NCBI RefSeq assembly: GCF_011064595.1
Contig: NZ_JAALJI010000001.1
Location: 726,863 to 790,862, forward strand
DNA length: 64,000 bases
DNA from: Paludisphaera soli
GTDB taxonomy: Bacteria; Planctomycetota; Planctomycetia; Isosphaerales; Isosphaeraceae
Direction: 5' to 3'
Below the pieces are notes generated by a model, which saw only the letters and a list, made by a program, of their open reading frames with translations, was not told the DNA's origin and made no database searches. The translations under genes were made by a program, and so were the position numbers. Positions within the stretch are counted from its first letter, which is position 1. Each line of letters opens with the position of its first letter. This document shows, piece by piece, positions 18,114 through 27,760 of the stretch.

Positions 18114-19064
18114 TCAATCCCAGAAGGACCGTGCGACGATCTCGGGCTTGGGGGAGCCGAAGGCGTGGGAGCGGCCGGTGTCGAGGTTCTGGAAGACGAC
18201 CTCGGCGGGGCTGAAGAGGTGGGGGTCGACGGCGTAGAAGTCGTTGTTGTAGCGGGCGAAGATCGCGGCGAAGGGCTCGCCGAAGTCGTGCGAGGCCGAC
18301 GAGGGGACGCGCGGGCCGACCTCCCGGAGCGATTCGTCGTCGCCAGTGACGTGGAGGATCACCCGGGCGCCGTAGAGGATGGCGTCGTTCGTGCGGCCGA
18401 TGGCGGCGAGGTCGTCGCGGGCGATCGGCGGCAGCGGCGCGGCCCCCTGACCGGACACGACCCGTCCGAGGTCGAACTTCAGCTCGGCCAGCTTGTGGAG
18501 CGCGGTCTCGACCGAGCGGGCGACGATCTGGACGCCGCCGGCCAGGCTCGCCGTGGGGGCGGCGAGCAGGGTGACGTTCCACGGCTCGACGCCGCACTCC
18601 TCGGCGATCCGGGCCACGATCTGGGGCGTGGGCGCCTTGCGGGTCTCCAGCACGCCGATCACCGACTCCGACTCCTCGCGGAAGCCGATGGCGTCGAAGA
18701 CCGCTTCCTTGCCCCGCACGGCCCGCATCGGGCCGGAGCCCATCGCGAAGAACTTCCCCTCCGAGAGCGCCCAGCCGGCGTACTGGCTGGCCAGGCACGC
18801 CCGCACCGGGTGATCGGACCAGACCTGGACGAGCGGGACCGCGCGGCCGACGAGCTCGCCCATCGGCAGCGACACCTCGGCCAGACCGCCGAGGCAGACC
18901 CGCGCCAGGTCGAGCCCCGCCTGGAGCCCGCCCCGGGCCTTGATCCCGCAGTCGAGGAACAGGCCGCCGCCGTCGATCTCGTGGCGGGCGATCCGGCGTT
19001 CTTGGGCTCCGGCGGTCATCGTCTCGACGATCTGGGCGGCGCGGGCGTTGAGGGTCGAAGTCAT
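18114..19064 (-). CDS. mch: Methenyltetrahydromethanopterin cyclohydrolase
   Basis: This encodes 316 residues, the normal length for Mch. Recognisable family segments are LFLDCGIKARGGLQAGL near the N-terminus, KFFAMGSGPMRAVRG near residue 105, and NNDFYAVDPHLFSPAEVVF near the C-terminus. The enzyme interconverts N5,N10-methenyl-H4MPT and N5-formyl-H4MPT in the cytosol. It sits between the fhcC gene (13 bases upstream) and the RimK-like gene (10 bases downstream), an operon-like arrangement. Confidence 0.95.
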   Translation of the reverse strand: MTSTLNARAAQIVETMTAGAQERRIARHEIDGGGLFLDCGIKARGGLQAGLDLARVCLGGLAEVSLPMGELVGRAVPLVQVWSDHPVRACLASQYAGWALSEGKFFAMGSGPMRAVRGKEAVFDAIGFREESESVIGVLETRKAPTPQIVARIAEECGVEPWNVTLLAAPTASLAGGVQIVARSVETALHKLAELKFDLGRVVSGQGAAPLPPIARDDLAAIGRTNDAILYGARVILHVTGDDESLREVGPRVPSSASHDFGEPFAAIFARYNNDFYAVDPHLFSPAEVVFQNLDTGRSHAFGSPKPEIVARSFWD

Positions 19065-19077
19065 GGCGGGGGAGGCC

Positions 19078-19932
19078 TCAGGAGGGCGAAACCACCTTCA
19101 GGACCGGGCGGGCCGGCGCGGCCAGGATCTCCCCCTGCCCGCCGTTCGCCAGGTCGCCATTGTAGCGGTCCAGCCGCGCCGAGGATACCGAGGTGGGCAT
19201 CTCAAAACCGCAGTCGGCCAGGTGGTTCTGATACAGCGTGAGGTAGGGGAACGTGAACCCCCCGGCGAACGCGAAGGTCGCGGGAACGACAGGCGCCGCA
19301 TCGTCCGATCCCAGCAGCACGAGCGTCCCACGCTTCATCCCCACGCCCGCCGGGCCGCCCACCGCGCCGCAGGCGAAGATCGTCCCGGCGATCATGCCGC
19401 GACCGAGGCCCGAGCCGACCGCCCCGCGCACGGCGATCAGCCCCCGGCGGAGGAGCATCCCGGCGTCATCTCCGGCGTCGCCGTCGACGAGGATCATCCC
19501 CTCGCGCATCCCGCGTCGGCTGCCGGGGTAGGCCGCCCCCAGCCCTCGGCCGGCGTCGCCGCGGATCCGCAGCGTCCCGCCGCCCATCTCGGCCCCGGCC
19601 CAGTCCAGGCAAGAACCTTCCAGTTCCGCCAGGCCTCCGGTCATCTCGGCGGCGAACCGGAAGCCCACGTCGCCCCGGACGCGGAGCGTCCCGGCGGCCA
19701 TGCCCAGGCCGATCCGCGAGACGACGCGCAGGTCGCCTTCCAGGACAAGTCCCTCGTCGGCCGGGTCGCCGTCGACCTCGAACAGATCGCCCAGCTCGGC
19801 CGTCTGGTTGCCGACGCGCAAGGCGATGCGGGCGGCGTCGGTCGACGCCAGCCCGCGGAAGGTTTCGGGTTTCAGGGGCGAGCCGTCGACCGGGAGATCG
19901 GTCGACGACCGCCATCGCAGCGTCATCGCCAT
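19078..19932 (-). CDS. fhcC: Formyltransferase/hydrolase complex subunit C (FmdC-like)
   Basis: This encodes 284 residues with a long run of glycine-rich beta-helix repeats between about residues 60 and 240 (GXXGXXXG pattern, for example LRVRGDVGFRFAAEM, LRIRGDAGRGLGAA, and AVRGAVGSGLGRGM). This GXGXG fold is the signature of formylmethanofuran dehydrogenase subunit C. In aerobic bacteria FhcC is a structural subunit of the complex that hydrolyses formyl-methanofuran-type carriers to formate. It starts 3 bases after the SPFH stop. A second in-frame ATG lies two codons in. Confidence 0.92.
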   Translation of the reverse strand: MAMTLRWRSSTDLPVDGSPLKPETFRGLASTDAARIALRVGNQTAELGDLFEVDGDPADEGLVLEGDLRVVSRIGLGMAAGTLRVRGDVGFRFAAEMTGGLAELEGSCLDWAGAEMGGGTLRIRGDAGRGLGAAYPGSRRGMREGMILVDGDAGDDAGMLLRRGLIAVRGAVGSGLGRGMIAGTIFACGAVGGPAGVGMKRGTLVLLGSDDAAPVVPATFAFAGGFTFPYLTLYQNHLADCGFEMPTSVSSARLDRYNGDLANGGQGEILAAPARPVLKVVSPS

Positions 19933-19935
19933 GGG

Positions 19936-20931
19936 TCAGTGGTTCCGATCGTCGCGCCCGCGCCCCGAGGAGTCCACGTGCGTCACGTCGTTCGCGCTCT
20001 CCTTCCGGGGCCTTACGCGGGATTCCTGCGTGACCAACTCGGCGCTGATCATGGCGTCGCGCATCTGGGTGGTGAGGTCGTTGAGGTTGCCGGGGGTGTG
20101 CGGGATGAGGATCGTGTTGCTCCGCGACGTGGCCCCGATCTCCTTCAGCGTGTCGAAGTACTGGGTCATGAGCACCAGATTCATCACGTCCTGCGGGCTC
20201 GTGCCCGGGACGCTCTTCTGGAACTCGTCGACCGACTCGCGGAGCCCCTCGACGATGGCCCGACGCTGGTCGGCGATGCCCTTGCCCTGCAGCGCCTTGC
20301 TCTGGGCCTCGGCCTCGGCCGACTTGACCTTGAGGATCCGGTCGGCCTCGCCCTTCTCGGTGGCGGCGATCCGCATCCGCTGGGCGGCGTTGATCTCGTT
20401 CATCGCCTCTTTGACCTTGCGGTCGGGCTCGATGTCGGTCACCAGCGCCTTCACGATGCCGTAGCCGAAGTCGTACATGACGTGCGCCAGCTCGTTCTTC
20501 ACGGCGTCGGCGATCTCGTCCTTCTTCTCGAACACGTCGTCGAGCTTCTGCCGGGGGACCCGGGCTCGGACGACGTCGAAGATGAAGGCCGACATCTGGG
20601 TGTGCGGGTCCATGAGCCGGTAGTAGGCGTCGTAGACCTTGTCCGGCAGGACCGCGTACTGCACCGAGACGACCACGAGCACGAAGACGTTGTCCTCGGT
20701 CTTGGTCTCGACCCGGACGTCGAGCTGCTGGACCCGCAGGTTGATCCGGCCGGCGACCGTCTCCAGGATCGGCAGCTTGAAGTTCAGCCCCGGCAGGCCC
20801 ACCCGCACGAACTTCCCGAACCTCTGCACGATCGCGGCCGATTGCTGCTGGACCGTGAAGAAGGGGCCGAAGATCAGGAACAGGATCCCCCCCACGAACA
20901 GGAAGACGAAGAAGCCGATCAGGTATTCCAT
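19936..20931 (-). CDS. SPFH-domain (stomatin/HflK-like) membrane protein
   Basis: This encodes 331 residues. An N-terminal membrane segment (YLIGFFVFLFVGGILFLIF) is followed by an SPFH/Band 7 domain with IVQRFGKFVRVGLPGLNFKLP and TKTEDNVFVLVVVSVQY. A long charged helix and a C-terminal tail rich in Arg/Asp follow. The ATG at 20931 is chosen because GAGAGGG ends 8 bases before it; the in-frame ATG seven codons upstream would put that site inside the gene. SPFH proteins scaffold membrane microdomains and proteases. Its placement between fhcC and fhcD, on the same strand, is unusual. Confidence 0.9.
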   Translation of the reverse strand: MEYLIGFFVFLFVGGILFLIFGPFFTVQQQSAAIVQRFGKFVRVGLPGLNFKLPILETVAGRINLRVQQLDVRVETKTEDNVFVLVVVSVQYAVLPDKVYDAYYRLMDPHTQMSAFIFDVVRARVPRQKLDDVFEKKDEIADAVKNELAHVMYDFGYGIVKALVTDIEPDRKVKEAMNEINAAQRMRIAATEKGEADRILKVKSAEAEAQSKALQGKGIADQRRAIVEGLRESVDEFQKSVPGTSPQDVMNLVLMTQYFDTLKEIGATSRSNTILIPHTPGNLNDLTTQMRDAMISAELVTQESRVRPRKESANDVTHVDSSGRGRDDRNH

Positions 20932-21115
20932 GATTTGAGCCCTCTCCAGCACGCGGACGCGGCGGCACCGTCTTTACGAGGACACCGAGCCGGCCGACGC
21001 CGCCTCGTCCCCGACGCCATGAACACCATAATCCATGGCAGGCGTCTATTCGCCGGGGTTCCGGCGTTCTTGCGGGAAACCGCCCCCGTCCGCGGACGGA
21101 TTCGGCACGATTCGC

Positions 21116-22012
21116 TCATCGGTTCAGGACGTCGTGCAGCCGGATGTGATACGGCCCGAGCTTGCCGCCGTAGTTGCCGGCCGTCGCCGCGACCACGCCG
21201 TGGGACGACTTGGCCCCGGCGCGGAGCCCCTCGGCCGTGGCCCGCTCGACGGCCTCCAGCGTCAGGCCGTCGATGACGATCTCGTAGGCGCAACGCACGT
21301 CCGCCGGCAGGTCGGTCGGCGTCAGGCCCCGGAGGCTCGGCGCGTAGGCCGTGTTGGTGCTGGCCCGCAGCGCCTTGTACTTGCTGCCGACCTTCGAGCC
21401 CGACCGGGCGATGCCCCCTGGGAACGGCAGGATCACCCCCTCCACCCCGCGCATCACGGCCACGGCCTCCTCGGCCGCCGCGAGCGCGCCGGCCGGGTCG
21501 GTCCCCAGGAAGATGACGTTGCCGCCGGCCACCCCCTTCACCGTGCCGAAGCTCTCCTCGCAGACGAACTCGCCGTCCATCACCGGGAGCCGCCAGTAGC
21601 GGCGGCCGGCGAGCCGCTTGGCGATCTGCCAGCCGTCGCCGAAATAGCGGAGCTTGCCGCCGACGACGATCGTCTTCTCCCCCAGCGGCAGGCCGTTGTA
21701 GCAGGCCGTCGTCGGGCAGGTCATCACGCACTGGCCGACCCGGTTCACCAGGGCCTTCTCCAGCGCCTCGCGGCTGAACGCGAAGGCCAGCACGCTGACG
21801 CCGGGCCGGCCGTCGGGGGTCTCCTTCGGCGAGAGCCGACGCTCCACGGCGACCTCCGCGTCGCAGCCGATGACGCTCGTCGCGTACCCCGAGATCGTCC
21901 GGCCGGCGATCTCGGCCCATCGGGTCGAGTCGGCCGTCACGATCGCCCGCGCGGCGGTCATCGGGAAGGCCTCCGCGAACGTATCCACGATCGTCACGCC
22001 GTCGAGCTGCAT
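21116..22012 (-). CDS. fhcD: Formylmethanofuran:tetrahydromethanopterin formyltransferase (Ftr/FhcD)
   Basis: This encodes 298 residues, matching the Ftr family length. The N-terminus MQLDGVTIVDTFAEAFPM and the segments CPTTACYNGLP, FPGGIARSGSKVGSKYK and CAYEIVIDGLT are typical. The enzyme moves the formyl group between the methanofuran-type carrier and H4MPT. In bacteria it is part of the formyltransferase/hydrolase complex with FhcA, B and C. It lies 35 bases after the fhcA stop. The 184-base gap to the SPFH gene contains two short GC palindromes (CGCCGG/CCGGCG at 21051-21066 and one near 21090). Confidence 0.95.
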   Translation of the reverse strand: MQLDGVTIVDTFAEAFPMTAARAIVTADSTRWAEIAGRTISGYATSVIGCDAEVAVERRLSPKETPDGRPGVSVLAFAFSREALEKALVNRVGQCVMTCPTTACYNGLPLGEKTIVVGGKLRYFGDGWQIAKRLAGRRYWRLPVMDGEFVCEESFGTVKGVAGGNVIFLGTDPAGALAAAEEAVAVMRGVEGVILPFPGGIARSGSKVGSKYKALRASTNTAYAPSLRGLTPTDLPADVRCAYEIVIDGLTLEAVERATAEGLRAGAKSSHGVVAATAGNYGGKLGPYHIRLHDVLNR

Positions 22013-22047
22013 CGTCAGGTACTCGCAGGGCCCAGGTCGGGGCGGGA

Positions 22048-23712
22048 TCAGCCCGGCGTCGGCCGGGAGACGGCGCGGGGTTCGGCCATGTCGTCGAGCC
22101 CGAGGCCGAAGCTCGAAGGATGGAACGACGCCTCCGCCGCGAGCTTCCGACCCATCTCGGATCGCGTCGCGGCGTCGACTTCCAGTTCGGTGAATAGCGT
22201 CGACCCGATGGGTGCCGACCGCAACTCGCCGTCGTCCACGACGACTTCACCACCCTTGATCACCCACCGGGGCAGCGCGAACATCCGCCGACGATCGTCG
22301 TCCGGCGCGTAGATCGTCACGTCGCCGTCGGCGCCGGGGCCGAGATGTCCTTTATGAAGCAAGCCGAGGATGCGGGCCGGCCCGGCGCGGGTGACGATCG
22401 CGATCTCGGCCAGCGAGTACTCGCGCGACAGGTCGCCCAGCGCGGAACGCGTCCGCACCTTCTCGGGGAGTCGAGCCAGCGACTCGTCACGCAGGTTCTT
22501 GTCCATCAGCAGCGCGATCACGTCCGGGTACGATCGGAACGAGGCGCCGTTGGGGTGGTCGGTCGACATCGCGACCCGCCAGGGGTCCTCCACGCGCAGG
22601 AACCACTCCAGGCCGATCGCCCATTGCAGCCCGTGGATGAAATTCTTGTCCTGGTACTCGATCGGTGAGACCCCGCAGCCGTCCTCCTGCTCGACGTCGT
22701 GGTTGTACCACTTCCGCCCCAGCAGGTTCGCCAGGTAGTGTCCGGTGGGGCCGTCGGCGGTCATGCTCGTCGTGTCGCCGAACATCACCTGGCCGACGTC
22801 GACGGTGATCCCGGCGTGCGTATTCACGTAGTCCGCCAGCGGCCCGACCTGCGCATCGATCCCCCCGGGATCCTCGGGCGTGCCGCCGTAGCTGTGGAAC
22901 TGGACGTGCGCCAGGTGGACGCGATGGCCGTCTAGCGCCTTCATCCCTTCCAGGGCGTGGGTCCAGTTGCCGGGCAGCCCCAGGTTCAGGCCGTGGAGGT
23001 GCAAGGGGTGCGGCAGGCCCAGGGCGTCGACCGCCTTCGCCAGCGCGACGACGATCTGGCGCGGGCTGACGTCGAAGTGGTCGACGCGATCGTCCCAGCC
23101 GGCGATCCGGCCCCCGCCCTGCTTCCATTGCTCGACGCCGCCGGGGTTCACAGCCTTCACGCCGAACCCCTTCGCCGAGTCCAGCAGCCAAGCGACCGTC
23201 CGCTGCACGCGCGCGGGGTCGTCCTCGCGGAGGGCGTCGAGGATCGCGTGGTTGTTCCCCATCAGGACGAGCATGGCCTTGTCGACGAGCGGGACGTCGC
23301 CGAACTCCGCGTGGGCGTGCCGCGCCCCCAGGGGGGGGATGGCCGCGTCGACGGCCGTCGTGTAGCCCAGGCCCGCGTACTGATATCCCGTCGTGAACGA
23401 ACTGGGGACACTGCCGATCGTCCCCGACCGGAAGCCGCGCCAGCGTCGCATGACGCGATCCTCGCCCCGACGCTCCTCGGGCCGCATGATCCGCGCGGCG
23501 TTGACCTTCGACCCGGCGATGTGCGAATGGACGTCCACCCCGCCGGGCATCACGACGTAGCCCCGCGCGTCGATCGTCCGGTCCGCCCGGGCGTCCGGGT
23601 CGGCGGGCGCGGCGACGATGCGGCCGTCCTCTATCCAGAGGTCGCCCACGCGATCGTCCACGCCGTTGGCCGGGTCGATGATCCTCCCCCCCGCGATCCG
23701 CAGGCTGCTCAT
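22048..23712 (-). CDS. fhcA: Formyltransferase/hydrolase complex subunit A (FmdA-type amidohydrolase)
   Basis: This encodes 554 residues beginning MSSLRIAGGRIIDPANGVDD. It is an amidohydrolase-superfamily TIM barrel: the metal pair GGVDVHSHIAG lies near residue 60 and an STDHPNG motif that supplies an active-site Asp near residue 385. FmdA/FhcA carries the metallohydrolase site that releases formate from the formylated carrier. The ATG at 23712 forms an ATGA overlap with fhcB. A longer frame upstream lies within fhcB and is rejected. Confidence 0.95.
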   Translation of the reverse strand: MSSLRIAGGRIIDPANGVDDRVGDLWIEDGRIVAAPADPDARADRTIDARGYVVMPGGVDVHSHIAGSKVNAARIMRPEERRGEDRVMRRWRGFRSGTIGSVPSSFTTGYQYAGLGYTTAVDAAIPPLGARHAHAEFGDVPLVDKAMLVLMGNNHAILDALREDDPARVQRTVAWLLDSAKGFGVKAVNPGGVEQWKQGGGRIAGWDDRVDHFDVSPRQIVVALAKAVDALGLPHPLHLHGLNLGLPGNWTHALEGMKALDGHRVHLAHVQFHSYGGTPEDPGGIDAQVGPLADYVNTHAGITVDVGQVMFGDTTSMTADGPTGHYLANLLGRKWYNHDVEQEDGCGVSPIEYQDKNFIHGLQWAIGLEWFLRVEDPWRVAMSTDHPNGASFRSYPDVIALLMDKNLRDESLARLPEKVRTRSALGDLSREYSLAEIAIVTRAGPARILGLLHKGHLGPGADGDVTIYAPDDDRRRMFALPRWVIKGGEVVVDDGELRSAPIGSTLFTELEVDAATRSEMGRKLAAEASFHPSSFGLGLDDMAEPRAVSRPTPG

Positions 23713-25091
23713 CGGCCCGCCTCCGATCCAGGGGCGCCCGCATCCCGTCCGCTCAGTCCGACGGCCTCCATCAAGGCGTCGATCCACTCCCCCTCGGTCG
23801 GCGAGGAGGCTGGGCGGAGGGCCCGGACGGGCAGCGAGACGCCGTCGACGCGCGTGAACGTCCCGGCCTCGTCGATCCCCGCAGTCGCCGAGGGGAGAGC
23901 GATCGTGGCCAGCTCGAACGCCTCATGGTCCCGATCGCCGAGGAAAATCCAGGGCCTCGTCGCCAGCCGTGCGCGCGAGCCTTCAGGAAGGGCGTCGTAG
24001 GCGGGTCCGCCCACCAGGATCGCCGCATCGAACTCACCCCGGGCCAGGCGACCGGCCGCCGTCGATTCCCCCGGTAGCGACTCGGGGAAGCCTACGCCGA
24101 AGTCTACGCCGGGCGCGAAACCGGACTGCCAGGCGAGCACCGACTCCGCGCCATGCGAATTGCCCGCCTCGCCGAGCCCCACCGCGACGAACCGCGTCTT
24201 CCGGTTCAACTCGCGGATCAGCCCCGTCACGGTCTGGTGCCGCGACTCGGCTTCCGCGATCGGCCCGCGACCGGCGAGGCCCCCGGAGAACCAGGCCCCG
24301 TACCGCGCGCCCTGGAGAAGCTCCGCGAGTCCTTGCAGGTCGGCGAGCGAGCAGCCGGTCGCCTCCTCGACCCGATGGGCATCGACCGGGACTTCCCGCA
24401 CCAGCGCCCGCAGCACGAGCAGGACGTTCAGCTCGGCCTCCGGCCGCACCTTCAGGAAGACGTCGGCGCCTCCCGCCGTGGCGGTCGGCCTCTCGTCGAC
24501 GACGACGACGCGACGACCACTCCGGCCCTCGGGGACGAACCGCCCCTCGACGTCGGCGGAATACCGCTCCCCATGCCTGGGGTTGGTGGTCATCGGATCG
24601 GCGCACCAGAAGACGACGACGTCCGCGCGGTTCTTGACCTCGCCGAGCGTGGCGCCGACGCTCCCGACGCGCTGCATCGCGGCGAGCCGGGGCCAGGAAG
24701 CCGCCTCATCCCCCACCTCGATCGTTGCGCCGATCCGATCCGCCAGGGCGACACCGGTGCGGACGGTCTCGTTCGTCGATCGGCGGAATCCCATCACAAG
24801 GGCTGCCCTGGATCCGGCGAGGATCCGGGCGGCCTCGGTCACGGCCTGCTCGCGGCCGACTTCCCGCCCCTGGACCCGCGGCGAGGGCGACGCCGCGGGC
24901 GTCGTCGAGAGCCCGACCAGCCGAGGCCGAGCCGTCTCGCAGGCCGAACGGGCCTCGACCACCCGACCTTCGGAGAGGACCAGCTCCAGGTCGTCGCAGA
25001 GACAACCGCAGTGAGTGCAGGTGTACGACGTCGACGACCCTGAGGCCGCGTCGTCATGAATGGATTTCCGCGATATCAAGCCGTTGGGCAT
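23709..25091 (-). CDS. fhcB: Formyltransferase/hydrolase complex subunit B (FmdB-like)
   Basis: This encodes 460 residues. A cysteine cluster near the N-terminus, YTCTHCGCLCDDL (residues ~24-36), matches the Fe-S region of molybdopterin oxidoreductases. The remainder has the dehydrogenase-like domains (VVFWCADPMTTNPRHGE, LPSATAGIDEAGTFTRVDG). Bacterial FhcB is regarded as structurally related to FmdB but redox-inactive. The start at 25091 is fixed by a GGGAGG site 6 bases upstream. It is the first gene of the leftward C1 transcription unit. Confidence 0.93.
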   Translation of the reverse strand: MPNGLISRKSIHDDAASGSSTSYTCTHCGCLCDDLELVLSEGRVVEARSACETARPRLVGLSTTPAASPSPRVQGREVGREQAVTEAARILAGSRAALVMGFRRSTNETVRTGVALADRIGATIEVGDEAASWPRLAAMQRVGSVGATLGEVKNRADVVVFWCADPMTTNPRHGERYSADVEGRFVPEGRSGRRVVVVDERPTATAGGADVFLKVRPEAELNVLLVLRALVREVPVDAHRVEEATGCSLADLQGLAELLQGARYGAWFSGGLAGRGPIAEAESRHQTVTGLIRELNRKTRFVAVGLGEAGNSHGAESVLAWQSGFAPGVDFGVGFPESLPGESTAAGRLARGEFDAAILVGGPAYDALPEGSRARLATRPWIFLGDRDHEAFELATIALPSATAGIDEAGTFTRVDGVSLPVRALRPASSPTEGEWIDALMEAVGLSGRDAGAPGSEAGR

Positions 25092-25336
25092 CGCCCGCCT
25101 CCCAGGTGACCTCGATCGGCCCCATGATCGGGGACTGGGCCCGCGCTCGCAACAGCCCAACCTCGGCTTCTGCGGACTGGAATCCGAAGAATTCGCAGAG
25201 ATCGTCGAGCCGTTGCCGTCCCGACAGATCGCCTGAGGTCGGCGATTCGCAGGTCTGGGAAAGGAGATCGGGGAAGGGAGCCGGATCCCTCGCCCACGAC
25301 CTGGGGCGACCTCGAAGAAATCGAGGCCCGCCGAAG

Positions 25337-25410
<74 letters not shown>

Positions 25411-25513
25411 GGGTGTGACGAACGAGCCCATGATATCCCGGGCGGGCCGGCTTGGCAAGGGGCCGGCGTCCCGAGTTTCCGGGGAGGACGCAAGTCCCGG
25501 CCTGACAATCGCT

Positions 25514-27760
25514 TCACGCGCTCTCGCGGTGGTAATGGATGTCGTGGAGGCGGCGGTAGAGGGGGCTGGTCCGCATCAGCTCCTGATCGGTGCCGACGGC
25601 GGCGATGCGGCCGTCGTCGATCAGGACGATCCGGTCGGCGAACTGGATCGTCCCCATGCTGTGGGAGATCAGGAAGGTCGTCCTCCCCTTCGAGAACTCC
25701 TCGATCGCCCGACGGATCAGGGCCTCGTCCTGGATGTCGACCGCGCTGGTGGCCTCGTCGAGGATCAGGATGGAGGGGTCGCGTAGCATCGCCCGGGCCA
25801 GGGCGATCCGCTGGCGCTGGCCGCCGGACAGCCCGTGGCCGCGCTCGCCGATGACCGTGTCGTAGCCGTCCGGCAAGGTCATGATGAACTGGTGGGCGTA
25901 CGACCGCTCGGCGGCCTTGATGATCGCCTCCCGGTTCGCGCCAGGGTCTCCGTAGGCGATGTTCCGCGCGATCGTGTCCTGGAACAGGATCGTCTCCTGG
26001 GGGACGATGCCGATCATCCGCCGCAGGCTTCGGCCGCGGATCTCGCGGACGTCCACGCCGTCGATCCGGATCGCTCCGGAGTCGACGTCCCAGAACCGTG
26101 GCAGCAGGCTCATCAGGGTCGACTTGCCGCAGCCGTTGGGCCCGACCAGCGCGATCGTCTCGCCGTGGCGGACGGTCAGCGTGATCCCCTTCAGCAGGGA
26201 CTCCCGCCCCGTGTAGGAGAAATGGACGCCGTCGAACTCGATCGTCTTGCGATGGATCGGCGACTGCACGGCCCGGGGCGACTCGGCGACCTGGGGCTCG
26301 CGATCCATCAGGATGCAGATCCGGTCGGACGCCGCGGCGGCCCGCTGGAGCTTGGAATGCACGTTCGAGAGCTTCCGGATCGGGTCGGAGACCCCGGCCA
26401 TGATCGCGTAGAGAGCCAGCAGGTCCTCGATCGCCATGACCTGCGACGCCAACTGCAGCTTGAAGGGGCCGATCTCCAGGAAGATCGACTGCTTGAGCAC
26501 CAGGTACGATCCCGAGAGGAGGGCGATCGCCACGGTGACGAGCGTCAACATCTCGAGGACGGGGTCCGACATCGAGTCGATCATCGCGACCCGGATGCTC
26601 TTCTTGTAGAAGTTCTTGGTCTCCAGGAAGAACCGCCGACGCTCCACGCGCTCCATGCCGAAGGCCTTGACGACCTTGATCCCCTGGAACGTCTCCTGGA
26701 GGATCTTGTAGATCGACGACATGCTCTCCAGCGACCGGCGGACCGCTCGCTTCATGATCCGACCGACTCGATAAGTCGTGTACGCGGAGATCGGGACGAC
26801 CACGAGCGTCAGGCAGGTGAGCCGCCAGTTGAACCAGAAGGCCCCGGTCATGCAGATCACCGCGCGCAGCGGCTCGCGGATCATCTTGCTGAGGATCGTG
26901 TTCAGGCCCTGGCCGAACGAGTCCATGTCGTTGGTGAATCGGGCCATCAGGTCCGAGGAGCCCTGCTCCGAGAAGCTCGCCAGGTCCAGGTTGGTCGTCC
27001 GCCGGAAGAACAGGTTGCGGACGTCGAACAGCGTGTGCTGCATGACGTCGGCCACCAAGACCTCCTGGCAGAAGGTGAAGAGCCCCTTGATCATCACGCC
27101 GATGAGGACCAGCCCCATCAGCATGCCCAGGGTGCGGAACTGGTCCGAGGGCAGATACTCGTACACGGCCGGCTTCACGCCCTGATAGAGCTGCTGCCAC
27201 CAGACCTCGTTCCTTCGCTCGCGCTCGATCGCGGCGACGCGGCGGTCGAGCGAGCGTCGATCGGCTTCGTGCAGCCAACGGCTGCCCTGACTGAGCTCGC
27301 TCCATCGCGCCTCGGCGATGCGCTGATCGCGCTTCCGGAGCTGGATCTTGCCCATCTCCTCGACCAGGAATTGGGAGGAGGATTGGTGCTGATCCGGCAA
27401 GGCCACGCGCCGCTCGCGGGTTTCCAGGTCGTCCTGGATCTCCTTCTTGAGGGCCTCAAGCTCCTGAAAACGCCCGCTCAGCGGGGCCGACACGCTCCCG
27501 ACCGTGGCGAACGCCCGATCGACCCGCGTCAGCTCCTGCCGCTGGGCGTCCAGCCGCTCGATGTCCTCGGCGATGGAGTCGATCTTGGTCGAGATCCATC
27601 GCTGAGGGTTGTCGTTGTTGATCAGGACCTTGAGGACGGGGAGCACGGCTCCCAGTTCCAAGAACGACAACAGGGCGACCATCAACGCACAGGCGACCGA
27701 GACGCCGAATCGATAGCGATAAGGCCAAGCGAACCTCACCAGCCGTACGAAGTTCTTCAT
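25514..27760 (-). CDS. ABC exporter, fused permease and ATPase (MsbA-like)
   Basis: This encodes 748 residues, longer than MsbA (about 580). The membrane domain is interrupted after the first helix by a ~140-residue charged, probably coiled-coil segment (residues ~60-200). The nucleotide-binding domain has Walker A GPNGCGKST, signature LSGGQRQRIALARAM, Walker B ILILDEATSAVD and the SHSMGTI H-loop. It probably homodimerises in the inner membrane to export a lipid, glycan or peptide. MKNFVRLVRFAWPYRYR at 27760 looks like the natural N-terminus; an ATG 13 codons upstream is the alternative. Neither has a clear ribosome-binding site. Confidence 0.93.
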   Translation of the reverse strand: MKNFVRLVRFAWPYRYRFGVSVACALMVALLSFLELGAVLPVLKVLINNDNPQRWISTKIDSIAEDIERLDAQRQELTRVDRAFATVGSVSAPLSGRFQELEALKKEIQDDLETRERRVALPDQHQSSSQFLVEEMGKIQLRKRDQRIAEARWSELSQGSRWLHEADRRSLDRRVAAIERERRNEVWWQQLYQGVKPAVYEYLPSDQFRTLGMLMGLVLIGVMIKGLFTFCQEVLVADVMQHTLFDVRNLFFRRTTNLDLASFSEQGSSDLMARFTNDMDSFGQGLNTILSKMIREPLRAVICMTGAFWFNWRLTCLTLVVVPISAYTTYRVGRIMKRAVRRSLESMSSIYKILQETFQGIKVVKAFGMERVERRRFFLETKNFYKKSIRVAMIDSMSDPVLEMLTLVTVAIALLSGSYLVLKQSIFLEIGPFKLQLASQVMAIEDLLALYAIMAGVSDPIRKLSNVHSKLQRAAAASDRICILMDREPQVAESPRAVQSPIHRKTIEFDGVHFSYTGRESLLKGITLTVRHGETIALVGPNGCGKSTLMSLLPRFWDVDSGAIRIDGVDVREIRGRSLRRMIGIVPQETILFQDTIARNIAYGDPGANREAIIKAAERSYAHQFIMTLPDGYDTVIGERGHGLSGGQRQRIALARAMLRDPSILILDEATSAVDIQDEALIRRAIEEFSKGRTTFLISHSMGTIQFADRIVLIDDGRIAAVGTDQELMRTSPLYRRLHDIHYHRESA

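Noticed and set aside
19466..20968. 500-codon reverse frame over fhcC and SPFH
   Set aside because: It is an out-of-frame Arg/Gly-rich shadow; the fhcC and SPFH frames show family motifs.
25054..25250. Possible small gene overlapping the fhcB start on the same strand
   Set aside because: The last ~60 codons look protein-like, but the frame runs upstream through tRNA-Arg, has no start with a ribosome-binding site, and the fhcB start has a strong site of its own. Not enough to call a gene.
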